Notes: generated by a model from the sequence alone, not told the origin. Numbered from the stretch's first letter, positions 42,899 to 50,474 are shown. The stretch: DNA of 64,000 nt from Coriobacteriaceae bacterium (GCA_025757745.1 CP107217.1:310001-374000); one strand, 5' to 3'. Numbers and translations are program-made.

Positions 42899-43654
42899 AT
42901 GGCATCCGACGATAAAACCGAGCGCACTGAGGTGTCCGCTGTTCCGCTGTACCAGCAGGTTATGGACGACCTGAAGGGCGAGATCGCGCGTGGCGTGTAC
43001 GCATCCGGCTCGCGCATTCCTTCCGAGATGGAGCTCGCGAAGTCTTATGGCGTGGGGCGCGTCACCGTGCGCCGCGCCATCGAGGAGCTGTCGCGCGCGG
43101 GGTATCTCAACCGCCAGCAGGGGAGGGGCACGTTTGTGTGCGCGCCCAAGCTCAAGCGCAAGATTGTCCAGAAGGGCGACGTTCAGAGCTTTTCTGAGGG
43201 TTGCGCTGCCAACGACATGGTGGCCGGAGCACGCCTGGTGTCGCGCACGGTGGTTGCGGCGACGCGCGAGGACGCGGCGTTTTTTGGGGCGGAACCCGGC
43301 TGCGAGCTCATCGTTGTCGAGCGCGTGCGCACGGCAGACGGCGTGCCCGTCATGCTCGAGAACAACGCCTTTGTGCTGGCCGACCATCCCTATCTGCAGA
43401 CGCTTGCCGACAAGGACCTCACGGACAATTCCATCTTTGCGCTCGTTGCCGAGCATTCGGGCCGCGCGCCGCTCAAGTCCGACCCCTGTACTGTGGAGAT
43501 TGCGCTTGCCGATGCTCAGGCAGCCCCGCTGTTGGAGGTGCCGGTCGGCGAGCCGCTGTTTTATATGGAGGCGTACTTTACCGATGAGGACGAGCGGCCC
43601 TTGCTGCTCGGGCGCCAAAAGATCGTGGGCTCGCGCTACGTGTTCGACATCTAA
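42899..43654 (+). CDS. GntR/UTRA regulator 3
   Basis: The 251-residue protein has a winged helix (IPSEMELAKSYGVGRVTVRR, about 40-60) and a UTRA domain ending in KIVGSRYVFDI. It begins 2 bases after the recQ stop, with GGAATGGA as a possible ribosome site, and so may be co-transcribed with recQ. It is similar in layout to regulator 2 and is followed by SIS gene 3, whose upstream region holds two copies of a 19-bp motif. Confidence 0.88.
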   Translation: MASDDKTERTEVSAVPLYQQVMDDLKGEIARGVYASGSRIPSEMELAKSYGVGRVTVRRAIEELSRAGYLNRQQGRGTFVCAPKLKRKIVQKGDVQSFSEGCAANDMVAGARLVSRTVVAATREDAAFFGAEPGCELIVVERVRTADGVPVMLENNAFVLADHPYLQTLADKDLTDNSIFALVAEHSGRAPLKSDPCTVEIALADAQAAPLLEVPVGEPLFYMEAYFTDEDERPLLLGRQKIVGSRYVFDI

Positions 43655-43663
43655 CGTCCACAG

Positions 43664-43744
43664 ATAGAACAATATAGAACAAATTTGGTGAAATGACTTC
43701 ACGGGTGTCGTCGTGCGTGCTATATATAGGACAACATAGAACGA
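43664..43744 (+). promoter_or_regulatory. Two 19-bp repeats, probable operators of GntR regulator 3
   Basis: ATAGAACAATATAGAACAA (43664-43682) and ATAGGACAACATAGAACGA (43726-43744) match at 16 of 19 positions and are themselves made of two ATAGAAC-like halves. Their spacing of 62 bp is about six helical turns. They lie between regulator 3 and SIS gene 3. Confidence 0.65.
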
Positions 43745-43798
43745 CAGCAGGTACGAGCTGTCGTCGTTCTAAACCGCCACACAAGGAGGGGCACCACC

Positions 43799-44767
43799 AT
43801 GAACGCACATGATCTGGTTCAGGAAATTATCGAGCGCAAGGGCAAGATCGAAAACGTCTTTTGGATCGCTTGTGGCGGTTCGATGATCGACCTGATGCCG
43901 GCCAACGAGCTGCTCAAGCGCGAGGCCACCACGTTTACCTCGACGGTCTACACGGCACGCGAGTTTTGCCTGATGGCCCCCAAGAGCTTAGGGCCGAAGT
44001 CGCTCGTTATTGCCTGCAGCCACAGCGGCAACACGCAGGAGGTCGTCGACGGCTGCGAGATGGCACTGGCCGCCGGCGCCGAGGTCGTCGCCCTCACCGA
44101 CTGCGAGGGCTCCAAGATCGATAACGGCAAGTGGACTACCTGGGTCTACCCCTGGGGCGAGGGCGTGTCGCAGGCCGAGGTGCCGCAGGGCATCGGCGCC
44201 CTGATCGCTGCCGAGCTGCTCGACCAGCAGGAAGGCTACGAGGCGCTCGCCGACATGTACGAGGGCCTCAAGCAGATGGATGTGCTGCTGCCCGCCGCCC
44301 GCGAGAAGGTCAACGCCGAGCTGGGCGCCCGCTTTGCCGAGCTCTGCCAGCAGCACAAGTTCTTCTATATCCTGGGGTCCGGCCCCAACTTTAGTCAGAC
44401 CTACGCCATGGCCATCTGCTCGCTCATGGAGATGCAGTGGCAGCACTGCTGCTATATCCACTCCGGCGAGTACTTCCACGGCCCCTTCGAGGCTACCGAG
44501 CCCGGCGTGTTCTACTTTGTGCAGCTCGGATCGGGCGAGTGCCGCCCCATGGAGGAGCGTGCACTCGCGTTCCTCAACACGCACACCGATACGGTCATGG
44601 TGCTCGATGCGCTCGAATACGGCGTGGGCGAGGTGCCCGCCAGCGTCCGTTCGTTCCTGGAGCCGATCTTCTTCTACGCGATGAGCTGCGAGCTGCGCGC
44701 CGCCCGCGGCAAGGTGTTCGACCACAGCCCCGAGATCCGTCGCTACATGGGCATCGAGCAGTACTAG
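43799..44767 (+). CDS. SIS-domain deglycase-like enzyme 3
   Basis: The 322-residue protein has two SIS domains (VFWIACGGSMID and CSHSGNTQEVVD in the first; HSGEYFHGPFEA in the second) and the C-terminus RRYMGIEQY. It is a third paralogue of the enzymes at 31090 and 36481, with enough divergence in the sugar-binding loops to suggest a different substrate. AAGGAGGGG precedes the ATG. It is under the likely control of GntR regulator 3 and has no transporter of its own, so it may share the PTS. Confidence 0.8.
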   Translation: MNAHDLVQEIIERKGKIENVFWIACGGSMIDLMPANELLKREATTFTSTVYTAREFCLMAPKSLGPKSLVIACSHSGNTQEVVDGCEMALAAGAEVVALTDCEGSKIDNGKWTTWVYPWGEGVSQAEVPQGIGALIAAELLDQQEGYEALADMYEGLKQMDVLLPAAREKVNAELGARFAELCQQHKFFYILGSGPNFSQTYAMAICSLMEMQWQHCCYIHSGEYFHGPFEATEPGVFYFVQLGSGECRPMEERALAFLNTHTDTVMVLDALEYGVGEVPASVRSFLEPIFFYAMSCELRAARGKVFDHSPEIRRYMGIEQY

Positions 44768-44788
44768 GTAACGGGAATCATCTTTTTG

Positions 44789-44820
44789 ACGGGGTCTGCG
44801 CTGCGCGCGGGCCCCGTTTT
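44789..44820 (+). terminator. Terminator after SIS gene 3
   Basis: ACGGGG pairs with CCCCGT around a GC-rich loop and is followed by TTTT. Confidence 0.7.
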
Positions 44821-44863
44821 GCGTTGTGGCGGCCGGATTTGTGTTTGCGCGAAAACGAAGGTG

Positions 44864-45030
44864 AATACTTTTCCGCGATGTGAACGACCTATTTTGGACC
44901 CCCGAAGCATCCACACTTTTTGGCGGCAAAACTGCAGGAAAAACCCGACGGAACCGCAGGAAACAGCGCCTGAAAAATGTCGATGCTTCGGGGGCTCGAT
45001 TTTACTCGTTCACTTCTCGGGAAAAGTATT
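44864..45030. repeat. 167-bp imperfect palindrome
   Basis: The two outer 48-base arms (44864-44911 and 44982-45030) are inverted copies with roughly three quarters of positions matching; the inner ends CCCCCGAAGCATC/GATGCTTCGGGGG and outer ends AATACTTTTCC are strongest. No ORF inside is supported. Confidence 0.75.
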
Positions 45031-45066
45031 AGACCTAAATGTGCGAGGGTGTTGCATGAGCAAAAA

Positions 45067-45104
45067 AAGCGGGCCGCGCCGGGGATTTCCGGCGCGGCCC
45101 GCTT
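45067..45104. terminator. Two-way terminator between SIS gene 3 and lactate dehydrogenase
   Basis: A perfect 16-bp stem AAGCGGGCCGCGCCGG/CCGGCGCGGCCCGCTT with a 6-base loop; a run of seven A on its left gives a T-run for the minus-strand dehydrogenase transcript. Confidence 0.9.
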
Positions 45105-45145
45105 AGTATCGCGCTTAGATTCGCAAGGTTGCGGCAGCCGGCGGC

Positions 45146-46123
45146 CTACTTCGCGTCGTATGCCTCGGCGTCCCACCAGTCGAGCTGGGCGATGTTGTCG
45201 CGAATGTGCTGGCAGCTCTTGTGGAAGCCCTCGAGCTCATACTCGGAAAGGTCGAGCGTGTAGACCTCCTCGACGCCCTCGGCACCGATCACACACGGCA
45301 GGGAGGTGAAGATGCCCTCCTCGCCATACTGGCCGGTCATGAGCGTGGAGGCGGAAAGCACGGCGTACTCGTTGTGAAGCACAGCGGCGCAGACGCGCGC
45401 GGCGGAGTTGGCGACGGCGTACTCGGTGCACTGCTTGCCCTGGTAGGTCACATAGCCGCCCTTGCGTGCAAGCTCCTCGACCTCCATGTGGTCGAAGGCG
45501 TACTTGTCGGGGTTCTCGGCCTGAAGCTCGTTAAGGCTCTTGCCGGCGATGGTCGCGGCCTTAAAGGCTGCAAGCTGGCTAAAGCCGTGCTCGCCGATCA
45601 TATAGGCGTCGATGGACTTGGGGCTCACGCCGACCTTCTTGGAGATCTCGGTGCGCAGGCGGGCGGAGTCCAGGCCGCAGCCCGAGCCGATGATCTTCTT
45701 GGGATCGTAGCCGGTCAGGTGCCACAACTCGGTGCACACGACGTCGCAGGGGTTGGAGATGCTCACGAAGATGCCGTCAAAGCCGGCGTCGACGATGCGC
45801 TTGGCAAAGGTGCGGGCGGCATCGGTGGTAAAGAACAGCTCGCCGTCGCGGTTGCCGGCGGCCAGCGCGACCTTGCCGGCGGCGTTGACGATGACGTCGC
45901 AGCAGGCCAGCTCCTCGTAGTGGTCGTAGCAGTTGACGATTTTGGTATTGTACGGGACAAACGAAAGGGAGTCGCGCAGGTCCTGGACCTCGGACGTCAC
46001 CTTGGCCTCGTTGATATCGCACAGGTACAGCTCATCGGCAATGCCCTGCATAAGCAGGCTGTTGGCGACATGTGCTCCTACGTGGCCCTGGCCGACCACA
46101 CCGATCTTACGCGTCTGGTACAT
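45146..46123 (-). CDS. ldh: L-lactate dehydrogenase / L-2-hydroxyacid dehydrogenase
   Basis: The 325-residue protein has the Rossmann start IGVVGQGHVGAHVA, the catalytic Arg/Asp helix region DSARLRTEIS, NPCDVV, and the active-site His in GEHGFS. It reduces pyruvate or a branched 2-oxo acid with NADH; the sequence around LYLCDINEAKV resembles L-2-hydroxyisocaproate dehydrogenases as well as lactate dehydrogenases, so the substrate is not certain. The ATG at 46123 is chosen for GAAAGGA 9 bases upstream; the frame stays open further upstream but without a ribosome site. Confidence 0.85.
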   Translation of the reverse strand: MYQTRKIGVVGQGHVGAHVANSLLMQGIADELYLCDINEAKVTSEVQDLRDSLSFVPYNTKIVNCYDHYEELACCDVIVNAAGKVALAAGNRDGELFFTTDAARTFAKRIVDAGFDGIFVSISNPCDVVCTELWHLTGYDPKKIIGSGCGLDSARLRTEISKKVGVSPKSIDAYMIGEHGFSQLAAFKAATIAGKSLNELQAENPDKYAFDHMEVEELARKGGYVTYQGKQCTEYAVANSAARVCAAVLHNEYAVLSASTLMTGQYGEEGIFTSLPCVIGAEGVEEVYTLDLSEYELEGFHKSCQHIRDNIAQLDWWDAEAYDAK

Positions 46124-46200
46124 ATACGTATCCTTTCGGCCGAGTTTTTCGCGTCGAACCATTGTAGCGTCCTGCCACCACTTTGCTAGACTAAAGCGCC

Positions 46201-46231
46201 GCAGATTTTTGGGACATGCCTTAATCTCTAC
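46201..46231. repeat. 31-bp palindromic element, degenerate copy
   Basis: GATTTTTGGGACATGCC is shared with the intact copies at 50475 and 53016; the left arm starts GCAGA instead of GTAGA and the right arm is altered (AATCTCTAC). It lies in the gap between ldh and metA. Confidence 0.7.
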
Positions 46232-46334
46232 TTTTGGAGTGATTTGGGCCGCTGACGGCATCGCTGGGCGATGCGCTCGCGCGGATGGGGCCGGTCGTTG
46301 TACCATAGCTGCAACTGACTCGTAAGGAGCATCC

Positions 46335-47261
46335 ATGCCCATTCGCATTCCCGACGCCCTCCCTGCCGCCGCGCAGCTCGAGAGCGAGAACATCTTTGTC
46401 ATGACCGAGTACCGCGCGCTGCACCAGGACATCCGTCCGCTGCGCGTGCTCATCCTCAACCTCATGCCCACCAAGATCGCCACCGAGACGCAGATCATGC
46501 GCAAGCTCTCCAACACGCCGCTGCAGGTGGAGGTGGACCTGCTGCGCACCAAGACGCACGAGGCCACGCACGTGAGCGCCGGCCATCTGGAGACGTTCTA
46601 CCGCACGTTCGACGACATCCGCGACATCCACTACGACGGCCTGATCATCACGGGCGCGCCGGTGGAGCAGATGCCGTTCGAGGAGGTCGACTACTGGCCC
46701 GAGCTCTGCCAGATCATGGATTGGTCCACCACGCATGTGCACTCTACGCTGCATATTTGTTGGGGCGCGCAGGCGGGGCTCTACCATCATTACGGTATCC
46801 AGAAGTACGATCTGCCGGCAAAGGCGAGCGGCGTTTTCGAGCATTATCTGGTGAAGCCGCAAAGCCCGCTGGTCCGCGGCTTCGACGACCGTTTCTATGC
46901 CGTGCACTCGCGCAACACCGATGTGCGCCGCGAGGACGTGGAGGCCGAGCCGCAGCTTGAGGTCGTGGCCGTGTCCGACGAGGTGGGCCTGTATATCGTC
47001 AAGTCGACCGACAGCCGCCGCTTCTTTGTCTTTGGCCATCCCGAGTACGATACCGACACGCTGCGTTTGGAGTACGAGCGCGACGTGAAGCGCGGGCTTA
47101 ACCCTCAGGTGCCGGCGCATTACTTCCCGAACGACGACCCCACCGCCGAGCCGCGCAACGTCTGGCGCAGTCAGGCTCAGCTGTTCTACACCAACTGGCT
47201 CAACTACTACGTCTACCAGACCACGCCCTACGACCTGGCCCGCGCCGGCGAGGAGCACTAG
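46335..47261 (+). CDS. metA: Homoserine O-acetyltransferase (MetA family)
   Basis: The 308-residue protein is a full-length MetA. The catalytic Cys142 (LHICWGAQ), His235 and Glu237 (FGHPEYD) fall at the family's standard positions. Residue 111 (GAPVEQMPF) is Glu; in MetA enzymes Glu111 goes with acetyl-CoA use and Gly with succinyl-CoA, so acetyl-homoserine is the expected product in methionine synthesis. CGTAAGGAGC precedes the ATG. I see no SAM riboswitch in the 200 bases upstream. Confidence 0.93.
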   Translation: MPIRIPDALPAAAQLESENIFVMTEYRALHQDIRPLRVLILNLMPTKIATETQIMRKLSNTPLQVEVDLLRTKTHEATHVSAGHLETFYRTFDDIRDIHYDGLIITGAPVEQMPFEEVDYWPELCQIMDWSTTHVHSTLHICWGAQAGLYHHYGIQKYDLPAKASGVFEHYLVKPQSPLVRGFDDRFYAVHSRNTDVRREDVEAEPQLEVVAVSDEVGLYIVKSTDSRRFFVFGHPEYDTDTLRLEYERDVKRGLNPQVPAHYFPNDDPTAEPRNVWRSQAQLFYTNWLNYYVYQTTPYDLARAGEEH

Positions 47262-47714
47262 GCTGCGGCCGTGGCTGCGACTGTGGCTGTGCTCACGGCA
47301 TGACGAGCGTGGATTATCGGACACGCGAGCGTGGATTTTCGGACGTTTACAAATCGAGCGTGGATAATCTCCCACTTTTGGCTTGAAACTAGGCTCAAAA
47401 CGGGAGATTATCCACGCTCATTTTTTATATGTAGATGCCGATGGCTCGGCTAAGAGACGGTGCGCGCAGAGGCAAGTTCGCATTTGGCGTGGTCTTGAAT
47501 CTCGACGGGTTTTTCTTTCTGATAATCCGATGGACCAAGGCATCAAATTGTGGAGACAGGGACCTCTCGACAACCGCCCTACCTGCAGATATAAGCCATC
47601 AGCCTAAAACGTCCAAAACCGTCAAGCATTTGGTCAGCGCCTGGACAGCATTTGGTCAGACTTCGCATGAAACCGTCTGGTACGTTTGCGCCGTTCCAAG
47701 ATTTGGGAGGCGAC
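47262..47714. other. Gene-free region with palindromic repeats
   Basis: It starts with GTGGCTGCGACTGTGGCTGT, then holds several GAGCGTGGAT-type units: a GAGCGTGGATTATCGGAC unit near 47308, another near 47329, and the full palindrome at 47356-47419. The rest (47420-47714) shows no gene that I can support and probably carries the promoter of the next gene. Confidence 0.5.
47356..47419. repeat. GAGCGTGGATAATCTCCC palindrome, copy 2
   Basis: GAGCGTGGATAATCTCCC (47356-47373) and GGGAGATTATCCACGCTC (47402-47419) are perfect inverted arms of 18 bp; the loop contains CTTTTGGCTT and GGCTCAAAAC as in copy 3. Confidence 0.85.
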
Positions 47715-48677
47715 ATGGGAAACATGACGGCGAATCAAAGACTTGCAAGTCACATTAAAGCATGCGAACAGCAGATGAGCTGCGTGTACGCACGCACGGC
47801 GGCGGAGGCAAAGCAGATTGAGCGGCGTGTGGCGGCGGGAAGTCTAGAGGCGGTCATGCCGGGGCTGTATGCGCGTCCGGATTATTGGTCCGAGCTCAAG
47901 TTTCGGCAGCGTTATCTGCATCGGGTGCGGGCCCTTGCGCAAAAGCATCCCGACTGGACGTTTTGCTCCTATACGGCGGCTGTTATCTATGGCCTTTCGG
48001 TTTCGCATGCCAATTTGACGCACATCCATATCGCCGCGGCGCCGGCGCAATCGACGACGCCCGGCTCTCAGGTGATTCGCCATCGTTATGCTCGTCAAAC
48101 ACGGGCAATCCAGATGGATATTGCCGTGACCGATATCAATCAAACGATTACGGATTGCCTGGTCGATGCATCGTTTGTCGAGGGACTGATCATTGCGGAC
48201 TCGGCGCTTCATGAGCAGCTGTTGTCGAAGGAGCATCTCGTTGAGGCAGTCGACAAGCTTGGCTTAAATCGTCGCGGTGTTGTGACGGCGCGAAGTGTTG
48301 CGCGGTGTGCCGATGGCCTATCGGAAAGCGGTGGCGAGTCCAAGGCGCGTGCTCTGATGATTGAGCGCGGCTGGCAGACGCCGGAGCTGCAAGTTGAGCT
48401 GTTCGACCCGGTTGAACCGGGGCGGCCGTATCGAGTTGACTACTTGTGGCGTGTGGGCGACCGGCTGATTATCGGAGAGTTCGACGGATTCGTTAAAAGC
48501 GAGAAGGCAGCGGAGGAGGGCAAGCTCGCGAAGGCGCAGTTTGATGAGCGCCAGCGCGAGTCGAGGCTTTCGCTGCTTGATAACTGCAAGATCGTGCGCT
48601 TGTGCTGGGATGATTTGAGGGACCCGTCAAAGCTCGATCGCAAACTCAAAGTTGCCGGCGTGCCGCGTGCGTGTTGA
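47715..48677 (+). CDS. AbiEi-like antitoxin-domain protein of unknown role
   Basis: The 320-residue protein starts with a region like the AbiEi antitoxin/winged-helix domain (ARTAAEAKQIERRVAAGSLE, GLYARPDYW) and ends with a nuclease-like or DUF559-type fold (YRVDYLWRVGDRLIIGEFDG, CKIVRLCWDDL). Such proteins are common as single genes in Actinobacteria; the AbiEii toxin is not adjacent, so a toxin-antitoxin role is uncertain. The ATG at 47715 has GGGAGG four bases upstream. Its base composition is less GC-rich than its neighbours, and palindromes flank it on both sides. Confidence 0.6.
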   Translation: MGNMTANQRLASHIKACEQQMSCVYARTAAEAKQIERRVAAGSLEAVMPGLYARPDYWSELKFRQRYLHRVRALAQKHPDWTFCSYTAAVIYGLSVSHANLTHIHIAAAPAQSTTPGSQVIRHRYARQTRAIQMDIAVTDINQTITDCLVDASFVEGLIIADSALHEQLLSKEHLVEAVDKLGLNRRGVVTARSVARCADGLSESGGESKARALMIERGWQTPELQVELFDPVEPGRPYRVDYLWRVGDRLIIGEFDGFVKSEKAAEEGKLAKAQFDERQRESRLSLLDNCKIVRLCWDDLRDPSKLDRKLKVAGVPRAC

Positions 48678-48725
48678 GGCGGTTGCAGGACGTTGAGCCG
48701 CACGAGCGCGGAAATCCAGACGGAC

Positions 48726-48790
48726 GAGCGTGGATAATCTCCCACTTTTGGCTCGTAAGGGGGCTCAAAGCGGGAGATTATCCACGCTCA
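48726..48790. repeat. GAGCGTGGATAATCTCCC palindrome, copy 3
   Basis: GAGCGTGGATAATCTCCC (48726-48743) and GGGAGATTATCCACGCTC (48772-48789), perfect 18-bp arms; nearly identical to copy 2. Copies 2 and 3 flank the AbiEi-like gene. Confidence 0.85.
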
Positions 48791-48815
48791 TCTTGCGGGT
48801 GCGATACAGCGGCGA

Positions 48816-49412
48816 TCAGGCGCTGATGATGTGGGGTAGCGGCAGGTCGTGGGCGTCGGTGGGAACGTGGTCGACACGCTGCTCGTCAAAGGCAATGCCG
48901 ATGATTTGGCATGCGGGCGAGAGCGTGGGCAGATAGCGGTCGTAGCAGCCGCCGCCGTAGCCTAGGCGCGCGCCGGCGCGGTCGAAGGCTACAAGCGGCA
49001 CGATGGCCATGTCGAGGGCCTCGGCAGGCACGATAGGGAAGCGGTCGTTGTCGATGTCCACGGCCGCAAAGACCCGCGTGGGGTGGGCGATAAACGGCGC
49101 CGCGGACGCATCGCCGGCGGCAACTGCCCGCATGCACATGCGCTGGCCACAAGCTGCGGCGTCTGTTGCCGAGAGCATGCACGGATAGGCCACGCGCCAG
49201 CCGCGTTTGGCGGCCGCTGCGGCAAACGCGGCAGGATCGACTTCGGAACCCATCGCGGCATAGACGGCAACGATGCGCGGCGCCGCGGCATCCGAGCGAT
49301 CCAACAGCTCAACAAGTCGCGCACAGATAACGGCAGACTTCGCAGCACGCACATCCAAATCAAGAGCATCGCGCCGAGCAATCATCGCCCGTCGCAACTC
49401 AGCCTTGTCCAT
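48816..49412 (-). CDS. 5-formyltetrahydrofolate cyclo-ligase
   Basis: The 198-residue protein has the family motif GYGGGCYDRYLP near the end and RRAMIARRDAL at the start. It converts 5-formyl-THF to 5,10-methenyl-THF using ATP. The ATG at 49412 is chosen because GAGGAGG lies 6 bases upstream; a longer form starting at 49439 is less likely. Its mRNA leader holds copy 3 of the hairpin repeat (49430-49475), immediately upstream of the ribosome site. Confidence 0.9.
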   Translation of the reverse strand: MDKAELRRAMIARRDALDLDVRAAKSAVICARLVELLDRSDAAAPRIVAVYAAMGSEVDPAAFAAAAAKRGWRVAYPCMLSATDAAACGQRMCMRAVAAGDASAAPFIAHPTRVFAAVDIDNDRFPIVPAEALDMAIVPLVAFDRAGARLGYGGGCYDRYLPTLSPACQIIGIAFDEQRVDHVPTDAHDLPLPHIISA

Positions 49413-49429
49413 CCCAGCCTCCTCTAGCA

Positions 49430-49475
49430 AACCTGCCAAAAAGGGACAGGTTTATTTTGGCAGGTTTTATCTGGG
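49430..49475 (-). repeat. Leader hairpin repeat, copy 3 (before folate gene)
   Basis: On the minus strand it reads CCCAGATAAAACC, CCTGCCAAAA, then AAACCTGTCCC in the loop and TTTTGGCAGG closing the stem. The stem CCTGCCAAAA/TTTTGGCAGG is perfect; where copy 2 has an A-T pair this has G-C. It lies 9 bases before the ribosome site. Confidence 0.75.
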
Positions 49476-49558
49476 CAAACGCGATATGGGCAGTAAAGCC
49501 ACCGCAAATATGCCTGTGAACTGCGCCCTTTGTGGTTGTTTGGGCCTATGCGTTAATG

Positions 49559-49888
49559 CTATAACGCTGCAGCGATTGCTTCAGTCACAAACTTATTGAG
49601 TGACTCACCCTTCTTTGCCGCTGCCAGCGCCGCTTGTTTGTGGAGCTCAGAGCCCGTTCTTACGTTGAACGAGCCCTTAAAAGCCCGCTCGGGTTCCTTG
49701 CCTTTCTCGGCGCAAAACTCAAGGTAATCGTCGACGGCGTCGTGGAAGCACTGCTCCACCTCTTCAGCTGTGGAGCCTTCAAATACGATTGCGTCCCTAA
49801 TGCCGGTGACCATACCTGTTAGCACATGCTGTTCGGCATCGAACTCGACTGGGGCGAAATAACCCTTGTATGCCAAAACGTTACTCAT
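49559..49888 (-). CDS. hicB: HicB-type antitoxin
   Basis: The 109-residue protein has the HicB fold (YKGYFAPVEFDAEQHVLTG, FHDAVDDYLEFCAEKG) followed by a ribbon-helix-helix-like tail (GSFNVRTGSELHKQAALAA). The ATG at 49888 has GGAGG six bases upstream and overlaps the end of the toxin gene by 8 bases, giving translational coupling. It should neutralise HicA and repress the operon. Confidence 0.9.
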   Translation of the reverse strand: MSNVLAYKGYFAPVEFDAEQHVLTGMVTGIRDAIVFEGSTAEEVEQCFHDAVDDYLEFCAEKGKEPERAFKGSFNVRTGSELHKQAALAAAKKGESLNKFVTEAIAAAL

Positions 49889-50144
49889 GACTACCTCCGA
49901 CATCTTGCAGAAATCGAACGATGTTTCGAATGGTCCCCGCCGTCAATTCGTCAGATGGATGTGGCGCGTGCATTACGAACATCCTGCCATCTGATGGCCT
50001 GTAGAAGCGAATGCGCGATCCGGATGTCTTGCCTTTGTTGTCCATTTCAAAGCCATATGAAGCCATGACTTTTAAAAAATCGGTATACCGATACGTCGAA
50101 GGGCAGCTAAGCAGTTGGGCGATGAGTTTATCGGTCCGAGTCAT
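49881..50144 (-). CDS. hicA: HicA-type mRNA interferase toxin
   Basis: The 87-residue protein matches HicA (double-stranded RNA-binding fold): LLSCPSTYRYTDFLKVMASYGFE, then KTSGSRIRFYRP and HAPHPSDELTAGT. The usual GSH catalytic His is replaced by Arg in GSR, as in some HicA subfamilies; the His in HAPHP may serve. It would cut mRNA independently of the ribosome when freed from HicB. The start has a GAGGCGGG site. Confidence 0.85.
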   Translation of the reverse strand: MTRTDKLIAQLLSCPSTYRYTDFLKVMASYGFEMDNKGKTSGSRIRFYRPSDGRMFVMHAPHPSDELTAGTIRNIVRFLQDVGGSHE

Positions 50145-50308
50145 CCCGCCTCACATTCTGCAACTATATCTTAGTTGCAATTTAAGTCCGATGCAAGCAC
50201 CCCTAATATAGAACATGTGTACGTATAGAACAAGTGTTCGAACCAACGCAAAGGCACCTGCCCCTTCGTGGGGTTTTGCTGGGGGGGGGCGGGTGTCTGC
50301 AGCGGTTT

Positions 50309-50446
50309 GTCTCGATCTGTAACAGTAACTCGGCAAAATCGGACCTAGATGTTACAGATTGAGACAAAGGGCCGGCGTCATCCGGAAACGTCTCGATTTG
50401 TAACATCTGGATCCAATATTGCCGTCTTGGCGTTACAGATCGAGAC
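50309..50446. repeat. Two tandem palindromes with GTCTCGATCTGTAAC arms
   Basis: GTCTCGATCTGTAAC (50309-50323) with GTTACAGATTGAGAC (50351-50365), then GTCTCGATTTGTAAC (50390-50404) with GTTACAGATCGAGAC (50432-50446). Arms are 15 bp with at most one mismatch. The two units are 81 bp apart and in the same register. A run of nine G (50281-50289) lies just before. Confidence 0.85.
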
Positions 50447-50474
50447 AAACCGGCAGACTGCGGCAAAAGAAAAG

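Noticed and set aside
46124..46334. SAM riboswitch upstream of metA
   Set aside because: None of the conserved core sequences of SAM-I or SAM-II riboswitches is visible; only the degenerate 31-bp palindrome and GC-rich sequence.
46124..46567. N-terminal extension of the lactate dehydrogenase frame containing VEIKACPKNLR
   Set aside because: A good ribosome site and a normal dehydrogenase N-terminus are at 46123; the extension overlaps the divergent metA gene and merely reads through the palindromic element.
50309..50446. CRISPR repeats from the GTCTCGATCTGTAAC units
   Set aside because: Only two units, each an inverted pair rather than a direct repeat with unique spacers, and no cas genes.
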